In this document: piece by piece, positions 55,159 through 63,970 of the stretch
How the letters are laid out: each line of letters opens with the position of its first letter
How positions within the stretch are numbered: position 1 is the first letter of the stretch
Translations under genes and position numbers: made by a program
The notes under the pieces: generated by a model
The model's database searches: none
What the model saw: only the letters and a program-made list of their open reading frames with translations
What the model was told of the DNA's origin: nothing
Assembly: GCA_036937835.1 (NCBI GenBank)
Contig: CM072861.1
Span: 26,299,501 to 26,363,500, forward strand
Direction: 5' to 3'
Source: Pampus argenteus
Lineage: Eukaryota > Chordata > Actinopteri > Scombriformes > Stromateidae
DNA: 64,000 bases

Positions 55159-57354
55159 TCAATTTTGTTTTACATTTAACCCAAACGGTTGTTTTGTCCC
55201 CAGCCAAAATATCCATCGTTTTTCCCTGTTTTTCCTCTCAACATCAGACCAATTAACACCCTTCTGTAGTCCTGCTATCCTCATAGCTTGCAATCCATGT
55301 TCCAAAAAATGTCCAACCAAGGGTGTCTGTACCTCCCGCTTATTCCTAACATTGTACTTATGTTGATACATTCGTGTTGACAACATATTTTTTGTTTCAC
55401 CAACATATTGTATCTTACATTTTGCACAAAATACAACGTAAACACAATTTTTAGACCTTAAATTGAATTCCTGTTGAATTCTATAAATTGTCTTATTCCT
55501 ATTATTTTTAATAAATTTTATTCTTACAAACTGTGACTCCAATTGTGATGTTCTTTCTCTAATTAATGATGGCAGTTTAGCTCGAACCAAAATATCTCTC
55601 AAATTTCTATTCCGCCTGTAGGCTGATATAACCTTTGAATTACAAAATACATTATTATGTCCCAATACAGCCTCAAAATTTGACTTCAATTTATGGTTCA
55701 GGACTTTACCAACTGTGGAAAATGTGGTAACCAATGCAATTGTATCCCCATGATTTTCATCCTTCCTATTCCTGAAGGTTTTCAGGCAATTCCTTAAGAA
55801 GGGTCTAGAATACCCCCTCTTCTTAAGGGACCTAAATAAAATTCGAACTGCTTCCCAAAAATCTGTCTCCCTTGTGCAGATGCGTTCGAATCTAAGCAGT
55901 TGAGATTTAACTATTCCTTTAAAAGTATGTTTAGGATGAAAGCTCTTTTGATGGAGCAATGCATGAGTATCTGTACTTTTGAAAAAAACTTTAATATCCA
56001 ATTTGAAATTTGTGGCATAGTCTGGACCTTTAAAAACAGTAGTATCCAAAAAGTCAATTGAATTCTCATTTATCTCTGTTTTTAATTGAATGGATGAATC
56101 GTGGGAATTCAATATCTCAACAAATTCTACAAATTCTTTCTCGGATCCCACCCAAATGCCCCAAATATCATCAAGATAACGCAAATAATGAGCTGGTTTC
56201 TTTACACATTTTTCAAAAGCTTCTGTCTCCCAATTTGCCATAAAAATATTTGCATAAGCTGGGGCAAACTTTTTGCCCATGGCCGTCCCTTTGACTTGCA
56301 AATAAGATTCTCCATTGAACATAAAATCATTTCGAGTTAAATTAATCTCTAATAGCTTTAGCAGTTCGTCATCCGGCCTTCTTGGGTCCGGGTACTTCTC
56401 AAAGATATTTCTAACGCAAATAATACCAGCATCAATTGGAATATTCGTATATAAATTATCTACATCCATTGAAAAAAAGTAAAATTTGGATGGGATCCTG
56501 AGATTACTCACAATTTTAATAAAATGATACGTATCTCTAACATAGGCAGGGTGTTTAGACGCCAATGGGTTTAGAAAATAATCCAAATACTCAGCAGTGA
56601 AATATGTTTCGCTACCACAATCCGAAACGATTGGTCTACCCGGGGGAATCTCATATGGAACTGACCATTTTTTCGGATCCTTATGGATTTTTGGTAATAT
56701 GTAGAATCTTCTCTCCCGGGGTTGAACTTCACCAATTAAATACTGTCTTTGTTTTGCATTAATAAACTTCTTCATTCTTAATGTATCCAAAATATTGATT
56801 ACCATTGGAATTGTGTCTAAATACATGGGTTTATCTAATTTTTTATAGTAAGTAACATCTTGTAACTGCCGCTCTACTTCAAATATATACTGTTCCCTAC
56901 TTAGTATCACCACAGCCGAACCTTTATCTGCTGGCTTGATTACGATATGTTTAGTATTTTGGAGTTCCCGCAGTGCTCTAATTTCTTGTGGTGAAATATT
57001 ACAATTTTCAACCATTGGTTTGTAATGTCCTTTAAACATTTTTAAATCTTGGTCAATCAAATTTATAACTTCAATCGGTAATTTATCTGGTGGTGGCGTC
57101 CAATTAGAAGGACCAACAAATGGTAAAATCTGCCTCCCACTCTTATTTTGAAAATAACTTGCCAATTTAATTTTTCTGTGGTAATTTTGAATATCCCATT
57201 GGAATTGCAACCTATTATCCCTGCCCATGTTAGATGTTGAAACAAAAGACAAGCCTTTGCTCAGGAGAGTGTACTGAGCTTCAGAAAGCACAAAAGTTTT
57301 GGCTAGAACTATTACATCCTCCCCTTGCAAAAAAGAACAACCATTGGCCCCCAC
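55159..57354 (-). CDS. PLE family B ORF2 (copy 2)
   Basis: 731 codons, the same amino-acid sequence as 50173-52368. Intact RT and GIY-YIG motifs; the frame is open from 57402 without an ATG in the overlap. Confidence 0.93.
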   Translation of the reverse strand: MGANGCSFLQGEDVIVLAKTFVLSEAQYTLLSKGLSFVSTSNMGRDNRLQFQWDIQNYHRKIKLASYFQNKSGRQILPFVGPSNWTPPPDKLPIEVINLIDQDLKMFKGHYKPMVENCNISPQEIRALRELQNTKHIVIKPADKGSAVVILSREQYIFEVERQLQDVTYYKKLDKPMYLDTIPMVINILDTLRMKKFINAKQRQYLIGEVQPRERRFYILPKIHKDPKKWSVPYEIPPGRPIVSDCGSETYFTAEYLDYFLNPLASKHPAYVRDTYHFIKIVSNLRIPSKFYFFSMDVDNLYTNIPIDAGIICVRNIFEKYPDPRRPDDELLKLLEINLTRNDFMFNGESYLQVKGTAMGKKFAPAYANIFMANWETEAFEKCVKKPAHYLRYLDDIWGIWVGSEKEFVEFVEILNSHDSSIQLKTEINENSIDFLDTTVFKGPDYATNFKLDIKVFFKSTDTHALLHQKSFHPKHTFKGIVKSQLLRFERICTRETDFWEAVRILFRSLKKRGYSRPFLRNCLKTFRNRKDENHGDTIALVTTFSTVGKVLNHKLKSNFEAVLGHNNVFCNSKVISAYRRNRNLRDILVRAKLPSLIRERTSQLESQFVRIKFIKNNRNKTIYRIQQEFNLRSKNCVYVVFCAKCKIQYVGETKNMLSTRMYQHKYNVRNKREVQTPLVGHFLEHGLQAMRIAGLQKGVNWSDVERKNREKRWIFWLGTKQPFGLNVKQN

Positions 57355-57365
57355 CTGTGCAGGGT

Positions 57366-59210
57366 TCAGGGGGTCCTGGCATTTAAAAAGTCCATCCAGT
57401 GGTCAAACATGGCCTTACCTGTGTCTGCCGTCCAGTGAATGTCATCGGCCATTGTCTCAAATTTCCTTTCTGGCAACAAAGGAATAAAGGGCATGTTTCT
57501 CTCCAGATGTTCATTGAGTTCCTGGAGATTATCCTGCTCCTCCTGGGGCAGTGCAGATGAAAAGTTGATGAGCGGAATATAGATTTCCGCATACGGAAAC
57601 TGTTTCTTGGTCGATCTGAGTGCTCCCTGCACATTCTTTATTGTGGTCTCCTTGAATTTGTTCCTCCTGCTGTTTATTCCGAATGACAGGATTATTTTTT
57701 CCACCACGAGATCCTGTGGTGGATTGGTATTTTCCATGAGAGCCTGTGCATGTCTGAAGTGGCTCCCTGGATAACTCTCCACCTGCAGGTCTGAGTTGAA
57801 GAAGTCCGGGAAGCTGCACAAGTTGGAATCCCCCACCATCAAGTACTTCCTAAACACATCCAAGGACCAGTCAGTTAACTTCCGTTGCGTATTGTCATGT
57901 CTGAACACCCTAAATTTAGGTGGCGCCTGCTGCACAAAATGGTCCGGTGAGTCCACAAACTCCTCATTCTCCTCATCCAACTCGTGATGAATCTGCGTCA
58001 CCGTCCTAGCCATGCTCCCTTGTGGAGTAGAGGCTCTAGCTCTCTCCTCTTCCTCCTCCTCATAGAGCTCATCAAAGAGAGCTTCCACCTCTGAATGTGT
58101 GGAGGAGTGATGTACGGATGTCTCTCTCTCACCAGCTTGATGGGTCAGTTCTGGGTCCTCCACGATGCTGTCCTCTGTCAACAGTACTCCCCTGTTCCTC
58201 CTGTATCTCCCCCTGACCTCCCTCCGATCCTGAGGGGGATCACCTGCTGTGGAACTCGAAGGGGATGGAACTCGAAACCAAACCGTCCGATCCTGGGGCT
58301 GTTGATCCTGATGATCTGTATTAGTGGCTACTGTGACCTTCTGGGCCTGGTCCTGGGTCTGCGCTGAGGTTGCGTTCCGTCCTTGGGGAACCCTTGCTGG
58401 ATCCCTGGTCCGGGGCTGATCCTGAGCTGAGTCCTGGGTCTGTGATGCAGTCGTGGTCTGTTGTTGAGGAACCCCTGTTGGGTTCCTATCCTCCAACCGC
58501 GCTGCAATCAAAGCCTCTGCCTGATCAATCGCATCTTGTGAGATCCTTGGCAAATTTTTTCTAGCCCATCTCACCGCCACCTCAAAGGCTCCCTTCCAGT
58601 CCGGAGTAAGGAAGCCACTTAAGTCCTCTAGAAATTCCTCCAAACACTTTTCATAATGTTCCATCAGGATGAGGCATGTGTTGTGGCCCCAATTCTTAGC
58701 ATTCCCCACGATGAGGTCGCTTGTGTTACGTCTTGGTGCTGCAGGTTTGATCATACCGGACAGGACCTCCACCATCCGGGTGATCATCCGGGGCTCCTCT
58801 TTCCCAGGCTTGGGAGCCACATTCTGCAAATGGTGGACCGTCTTGGTCACCGCATAAATTTTCCGGATCAAGCGTCCAAATGTAGGATCCGCTGCTTGTC
58901 TCCGTACCTCTGGTCCTCCACTCCTGGCAGGAAATCCGGTACGGGCTGGTTGAAACGCCACCCGGCGAACCACATCAGCATATGATCCGTATCGGGGACC
59001 GGAGAACCAGGTGGCCCGCGGGGGCGGCACTGGCTGGTTAGGATGTGGGGAATACTCCCTCCGATACGGGAGGGAGGGTGCACGGGCCCTCCACCCGGTG
59101 GGCCTCCCGTATCCCCAGTCCCGGGAAGGTTGCGGATTACGGCGGCGACGCCTGCCGTATTGGACCGTTGTCCATCTGTCATCCATCCTGAAAAAACTCC
59201 TTAAATCCAA
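57366..59210 (-). CDS. PLE family B ORF1 (copy 2)
   Basis: 614 codons, the same amino-acid sequence as 52380-54224, with a complete SGNH tetrad. Its 3' module within the N-terminal codons is at 59036-59088. Confidence 0.9.
   Translation of the reverse strand: MDLRSFFRMDDRWTTVQYGRRRRRNPQPSRDWGYGRPTGWRARAPSLPYRREYSPHPNQPVPPPRATWFSGPRYGSYADVVRRVAFQPARTGFPARSGGPEVRRQAADPTFGRLIRKIYAVTKTVHHLQNVAPKPGKEEPRMITRMVEVLSGMIKPAAPRRNTSDLIVGNAKNWGHNTCLILMEHYEKCLEEFLEDLSGFLTPDWKGAFEVAVRWARKNLPRISQDAIDQAEALIAARLEDRNPTGVPQQQTTTASQTQDSAQDQPRTRDPARVPQGRNATSAQTQDQAQKVTVATNTDHQDQQPQDRTVWFRVPSPSSSTAGDPPQDRREVRGRYRRNRGVLLTEDSIVEDPELTHQAGERETSVHHSSTHSEVEALFDELYEEEEEERARASTPQGSMARTVTQIHHELDEENEEFVDSPDHFVQQAPPKFRVFRHDNTQRKLTDWSLDVFRKYLMVGDSNLCSFPDFFNSDLQVESYPGSHFRHAQALMENTNPPQDLVVEKIILSFGINSRRNKFKETTIKNVQGALRSTKKQFPYAEIYIPLINFSSALPQEEQDNLQELNEHLERNMPFIPLLPERKFETMADDIHWTADTGKAMFDHWMDFLNARTP
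57381..57387 (-). promoter_or_regulatory. putative -1 frameshift heptamer, family B copy 2
   Basis: TTTAAAT, the copy of 52395-52401. Confidence 0.65.
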
Positions 59211-59331
59211 TAAAAAACTCAGGTTTCTTAAACTTAAAAAACTTTTTTATTTAATTTTATAACAAAAAATTAAAAATCTAAATTCAAAAATCAAAATAAA
59301 ACTGTACGAAATAAAACTGTACAAATATAAA

Positions 59332-59385
59332 GGTGTGCTCTGGCAACGTTTCGACCTCTAAAGGTCTTCTTCAGGCCTGCACACC
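59332..59385 (-). ncRNA. hammerhead ribozyme motif, family B copy 2
   Basis: Copy of 49360-49413. Confidence 0.8.
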
Positions 59386-59460
59386 TCTCTAACAGTCTGA
59401 AACTACACTGCTCTCTCTTCAGAGTCAAAGTAGAAGTGAGCTCCTGCTCTCCTCCTCCTT

Positions 59461-59469
59461 CCTTATATA
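59461..59469 (-). promoter_or_regulatory. TATA box of family B copy 2
   Basis: TATATAAGG, 84 nt upstream of the hammerhead. The array continues about 200 bp beyond it before truncation. Confidence 0.6.
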
Positions 59470-59669
59470 CCTGACCAGGCTCCACCCCCTTTCGTCTACG
59501 GTAGGTTTCCGGTCAGGTACATACATTTTACTTATTTAATATGTCGTTTTACATTATATTAACCAATAACAGATTCAATAAACAACCAAACTGTGTTTTT
59601 ATAATCGTATACGTAGTGCCATCATAATAAAATATATATTTTAAATGTACAAATGTCTCTATATGAACT

Positions 59670-59987
59670 TAAATTAAGCATAATAGATAATAGATATAAA
59701 GAGTCATACAGGGTAGTTGGAAGCAGCATCTATTTAAAAGTGAGAAAAGAAAGTTAAAAAAGGGGGGGGGGGGGGGGGGGCAATAAAAAGGCCAGTTGAC
59801 TGGGTAAAATTGTGTCGCCGAGGAAAGGGAGAACTCGGGTGGGAATGGCATCAGCGCGTCCTTCCTACTAAAAAAAGGCGGTAAAACTGGGTTATTTAAA
59901 AGAAAGGTATATCACTTTAAAAGCGTCATGAGAGGAGGGGGGATACTGAGGGATAAAACCTTGTCCCAGGGCTCCGAGGCACTGGCA
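59670..59987. other. unassigned segment between array B and element D
   Basis: AT-rich DNA with a 19-base poly-G run (59,762-59,780), then sequence ending ACTGGCAGGGTTAGG at the D junction. No open frame or known repeat recognised; possibly the 3' UTR fragment of another PLE. Confidence 0.4.
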
Positions 59988-60060
59988 GGGTTAGGTTTGG
60001 TAATGGACGCAGTACCCCTCCAGTTGAGGAGTACTCCGAGGGCACGGGCTCGCGGAGCTC
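59988..60060 (-). promoter_or_regulatory. 3'-terminal module of element D (non-coding)
   Basis: Sense strand: AGCCCGTGCC (60049-60041 region), a hairpin with AGTAC/GTACT and CTCC/GGAG arms, about 20 nt, then CCTAACCC. It is the same order of parts as in families A, B, C and E. Confidence 0.6.
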
Positions 60061-60785
60061 CTGGGAGAGTAATTTTTATTAAAAATATTTCTTCAGTTTA
60101 AAATTCTCCCTCTGAAAGGGAGGGGTTATAAAAGGTTCCCCCCATGCTCTGGGCCACTGGGCAGGTGGGGCCGCAGGAATTTATATATTTATCAATATAC
60201 TCCTGTCCCCCAGGGTCTCTGAATTAAATCATGGCAGCCTTTGAGAGAAGGATGCACACACTGGTAGAAAATGTGCACATGTAGATGTACCCATTTTTAT
60301 GCTTTAAAAGGGTTAAATGAATAAATAAATAAATAAATAAATAATAAAATAATTGATGGTAAAATAAGTTAAAATAAGTGCTATAAACATGCTACTAAAA
60401 AAACGTGCCAAACTATAATAAAACAATAGTTGAGATTAATATACACACACAAGTCATCACACATAGTTAAAAAGGATAAAATGCATAAAAATATGTACAC
60501 ACACCGGAGTGTAAACGAAATTCAAATGTATAAAAAAGACATGCACTCACACGTATATATATAAAAAGGATATGTGTAGTACATATAAATATATATATAT
60601 AGCATACATACATGCACACATAGAATAAAAGCATTTAAAATGGGAGTGTCCCCTTCTCAATCAAAGGACATGGGAGAGGCCCTGAGGGACCAGGAGGTTG
60701 TATTTCTAGTAAATACCAAAAAGATTTACTTTATCAAGTGGAGGTGGATTCATTAGTTGTATTTTTCATTGAGGCCAAGCCGGCT
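60061..60785 (-). other. 3' UTR of element D
   Basis: Non-coding, with an (AAAT)n run (60,318-60,345) like the one in element E and many ATATAT/ACACAC words. No gene seen. Confidence 0.5.
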
Positions 60786-62405
60786 CTATTGTTTTAATAA
60801 ATGAATCCACTTCCTCTCTGCGGCCCGTCTTTGTACAGTAGTCCAATTCAAATTACTCTCCAGGCCCATGCTTTGGACATTATGTTGGCCATGGAGTTTA
60901 AAATGTTCATATAAAACGCTTGTGCCATTCCCACTATTCATTTTATACACGTGTTGTTTTATTCTGGTTTTGATGTCATGTCTCGTCTCCCCCACATAAA
61001 GTTTGTGGCAGGCCCTGCATCTTACTGCGTACACTACATTGTTTGTAGTTGGTTTTAGGGCCTGCTGCGGGTTAATCCCCGTTTTAGCAAATGGGTTAAA
61101 AATGTGGGGGAGACGAACAAAACCAATGTCCGAGCCTCGAAGCGCCTCCCCATGTGATTTATTTTTGTTTTTATTAATGTCTGAATGTACCAACAGGTCC
61201 TTCAGATTTTTATTTCTTCGGTAGGCGGAGATCAGCCGGCAGTCCCTCAGTGCGTCGCAGTCCACCCTCGTCCCCTCAAAATTTGTCCTCAGAGTAGACA
61301 ACAAGGTGTTTAAGTTTTCTGAGTATGTTATAACAATAGGGACGAGGGTGGATGCGGACGCCCGAGGGCAGGTGATATTCTGTTCAAATAAGCGGCTGGT
61401 CTCCGCCCGAATGCTCCTGAGGAAGCGCTTCGAGTACCCCCTGATCCTCAGCGCATCAAACAGGATTCTGGTGGCCTCCTCCACGTCTTCTCTGAAGGTG
61501 CAGATTCTGTGGAAGCGAATCAGCTGGGATTTAATCAGGCCCCGGTAAGTGTGTTTGGGGTGATAACTGGTCTTGTGAAGCAGTGCATGGCGGTCCGTGT
61601 CCTTAAAATAGACCTTAGTGGCCAGTGTTTTACTGTGGTCGCCAGAGGCATGAAAGAAGACGCGTGTATCAAGGAACTCAACTGTAGTGGGTTGTAAATT
61701 GTGTTTAAGTTTTATTTTTGGATGGTGTGAATTTAAAATCTCCATAAATTTATTGAATTCCTGCTTGGTGTTGTTCCAGAGGCCGAAGATGTCGTCCAAG
61801 TACCGGAAATACAGAAGGGGTTTGATGGTTAATTTAGTGAAGACCGTTTCCTCCCAATGGGCCAAATAGATGTCGGCATATGCCGGAGCATATTTTCGGC
61901 CCATCGCACAGCCACACAACTGGAGATAGTGTTGGTTATTGAACATGAAGTCATTTCTGGTAAGAGTGATGTTGAGCAACTGTAATATATGGCTGTCGGG
62001 TCTGGATGGATTAGGGTGTTTATTAAATATGTGTTGTATGGCGTTAAGGCCAAGTGGTGTTTCGATGTTAGTATAGAGTGAGTCTATATCTATTGAAAAT
62101 AGGAGTGTGTGGGTGGGTACATGAAAGTTTTTTATTTTATTAACAAAATCATATGTGTCTTGGATGTAGCTGGGGTGAAGTTTGGAAAGTGGGTTAATGA
62201 AATGGTCTATGTATTCTGTAATTCTATATGTTTCTGAACCGCAGTCGCTCACAATGGGGCGGCCGATCGGAACCACATGGGGGACCGTCCACATCTCAGG
62301 AGGCTTATGGATCTTGGGCAGCAGGTAAAAGAGGCGGGGCCTGGGTTCATCCGGGCCGTCCAGGTGTTTTTTTTGTTTTAGGGTGATGAATTTATGAGTG
62401 TACAA
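60786..62405 (-). CDS. PLE family D ORF2: reverse transcriptase with GIY-YIG endonuclease
   Basis: 539 codons from a TTG at 62405, but the same frame is open without stops up to 63026. That adds about 207 codons with the conserved KPADKGGQIVIQDRDNY block and shows no ATG at all. The frame overlaps ORF1 by 49 nt in the -1 frame. Motifs: LPKIHKPPEMWTVPHVVPIG, FSIDIDSLYTNIETP (motif A), GCAMGRKYAPAYADIYLAHW, YFRYLDDIFGLW (motif C), EFLDTR, HPKHTYRGLIKSQLIRFHRI. Nuclease: NNVVYAVRCRACHKLYVGET, Arg/His in KTRIKQHVYKM, and AERKWIHLLKQ at the end. It is the most divergent of the four complete ORF2s and resembles element E. Confidence 0.9.
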   Translation of the reverse strand: MYTHKFITLKQKKHLDGPDEPRPRLFYLLPKIHKPPEMWTVPHVVPIGRPIVSDCGSETYRITEYIDHFINPLSKLHPSYIQDTYDFVNKIKNFHVPTHTLLFSIDIDSLYTNIETPLGLNAIQHIFNKHPNPSRPDSHILQLLNITLTRNDFMFNNQHYLQLCGCAMGRKYAPAYADIYLAHWEETVFTKLTIKPLLYFRYLDDIFGLWNNTKQEFNKFMEILNSHHPKIKLKHNLQPTTVEFLDTRVFFHASGDHSKTLATKVYFKDTDRHALLHKTSYHPKHTYRGLIKSQLIRFHRICTFREDVEEATRILFDALRIRGYSKRFLRSIRAETSRLFEQNITCPRASASTLVPIVITYSENLNTLLSTLRTNFEGTRVDCDALRDCRLISAYRRNKNLKDLLVHSDINKNKNKSHGEALRGSDIGFVRLPHIFNPFAKTGINPQQALKPTTNNVVYAVRCRACHKLYVGETRHDIKTRIKQHVYKMNSGNGTSVLYEHFKLHGQHNVQSMGLESNLNWTTVQRRAAERKWIHLLKQ

Positions 62406-62977
62406 TGTGTGTGTGATGTCCCTAACTAGTGTCTGTGTGTCAGCATGAAGTGGACCCGGTAAGGGTTTGTAATAAGTGGTGTCGTTTAACTGTCTGAGTG
62501 CTTCTAATGTGTAATTGTCCCTATCCTGGATGACTATTTGGCCCCCCTTATCTGCCGGTTTTATAACTATGTGTGTGCAGTTTCCTAATGTTTTAATAAT
62601 GTGTTTGTGTTCCTGACTAATGTTGGATGTTATGTGTGGGTGGGGCCGCCAATGTGTGAGTGCTTGGTTATTTTTATGGATCAGTTGTGCAATAGTGGGT
62701 GAAATGGTGTCCGTGTGTGGTTGCCACTGGGACGGTCCGGTGAAGAGTACAGGCTCCCGCTCCTGCGCCCCATAGAAGTGATCTAGTAATTTTAGCCTCC
62801 TGTGGAAGGTGTGGAGGTCCGCCCTGAGTTCCGATCGGGTGGTTGGGCGGGGTGTGGGTATGAAGTTGAGACCTTTTTCCAGTATCTCCAGTTGTGCAGC
62901 TGTGAGGGAGAAAACGGCAGACAGGTTAGTAATGTTGGACTGGTGGGAGGGAGGTGGAAATGTGCAGTTAGCTCCCG

Positions 62978-63970
62978 TTAATAGTTTAATTGTTGTTTCC
63001 AGTACCTGAACAACATCTCGGCCGTTTCAGCAGTCCAGTGAATTTTGTCTTTTTGTACGTGAAAAAGTGAGGGGTTAATTTCCGGGATAAAATTGCATTT
63101 AGATGATATTATATGGTTGAGTTTGGAAAGTAGAGATTTCTTTTTTTGGTCCAATTCATGGGAAAAGTTTATGATAGGGATGTAGATGGTGGCATTGGGG
63201 AAAGTGATTTGGCTGGTCCTCCACATCTGCTGTAACTGTTTGGTAGATGTGGAGGGGTCATGTTCCGAAAGGCAGTTATTGAGTCCGACTGAGAGTATTA
63301 CCTGTGTTGTAGTGTAACATGGTGGGATTTTTTTAAGAATGGCTGTAATGTGGTGAAAATTGGCTCCTGGATAACTGTCTATTTGTATATTAGGGTCTGT
63401 AAATGATGGAATCCGGGCTAGGTTTGAGTCCCCCATAATGAGCGTCTTCTTACATACCCCAAGCGACCAGTCCTGCAATTTACGGAAGGTGCGGGGGTGT
63501 ATATGTGGTTCCGGGCGACTTGGGGAGCCAGGTGCAGCTGCCAGAACCCTGTTTCGACAAGAGGTGGATGTCTCAGATGTTGGAGTAGGGTTTGACTTCA
63601 TTTCAGTTTTTCGTCTACCCTTCATCATCATTGATTTGTCATCCACCTCATCATTGGTTTGGATTTCACAGGGCTCTGCAACAGGCAACTCTGGCTCCCT
63701 CTGTTGGTGAACTGGTGGATCTGCGGGAGGAGAAGAAGATGATGAAATGGTGTTACTGCATGGTAGAGCTACATTGCTGTATGTCGATGTATGCTCCGGA
63801 GAAGTGCTGTTGACAGATAGATGCGGTGGAGAGGGTGTAGGGAGGGTAGGAGGATGGGAGGAAGAAGCATAGGGTGCAGTGCCTTTCGCTGACCCCAGGC
63901 AGTCAAGTACACTCTTAGGGAGTGGATGGATTTCAACTTTTACCTGCCGCCTAGGGTTGCGTCTTGGCAT
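62978..63970 (-). CDS. PLE family D ORF1: SGNH-domain protein (possibly partial)
   Basis: 330 codons from ATG at 63970; the frame is also open upstream to the window edge, so the N-terminus may be incomplete. The Ser/Pro/Thr-rich first half has no Arg-rich start like A-C. The SGNH domain is complete: MGDSNLARIP, SYPGANFHH, VGLNN and DKIHW. It ends WKQQLNY. Confidence 0.85.
   Translation of the reverse strand: MPRRNPRRQVKVEIHPLPKSVLDCLGSAKGTAPYASSSHPPTLPTPSPPHLSVNSTSPEHTSTYSNVALPCSNTISSSSSPPADPPVHQQREPELPVAEPCEIQTNDEVDDKSMMMKGRRKTEMKSNPTPTSETSTSCRNRVLAAAPGSPSRPEPHIHPRTFRKLQDWSLGVCKKTLIMGDSNLARIPSFTDPNIQIDSYPGANFHHITAILKKIPPCYTTTQVILSVGLNNCLSEHDPSTSTKQLQQMWRTSQITFPNATIYIPIINFSHELDQKKKSLLSKLNHIISSKCNFIPEINPSLFHVQKDKIHWTAETAEMLFRYWKQQLNY
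62984..62990 (-). promoter_or_regulatory. putative -1 frameshift site, family D
   Basis: ATTAAAC read as A TTA AAC in ORF1 phase, two codons (including stop) before the ORF1 end. It is not a perfect X-XXY-YYZ site (A-UU), but is in the same context as the A and B heptamers. Confidence 0.4.

Larger units (their letters stand above)
49064..59669 (-). mobile_element. PLE family B tandem array (about 2.1 units of 4,986 bp)
   Basis: The sense 3' end is at 49,064, inside the ORF1 N-terminal codons next to TTAGGG. Two complete units follow (54,224-50,173 and 59,210-55,159). A third unit's end is truncated at about 59,669, where unrelated DNA starts. I noticed one base difference between copies (49,653 versus 54,639). 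Confidence 0.9.

Noticed and set aside
32520..59669. Treating the identical A and B copies purely as an assembly error
   Set aside because: It cannot be excluded, but both arrays have biologically sensible ends (3' module next to TTAGGG, 5' truncation) and B shows a base difference between copies, so they are kept as real with a caveat.
60090..60150. CTGAAGA word in the D 3' UTR as a further hammerhead
   Set aside because: No GAAA or cleavage context follows on the same strand.
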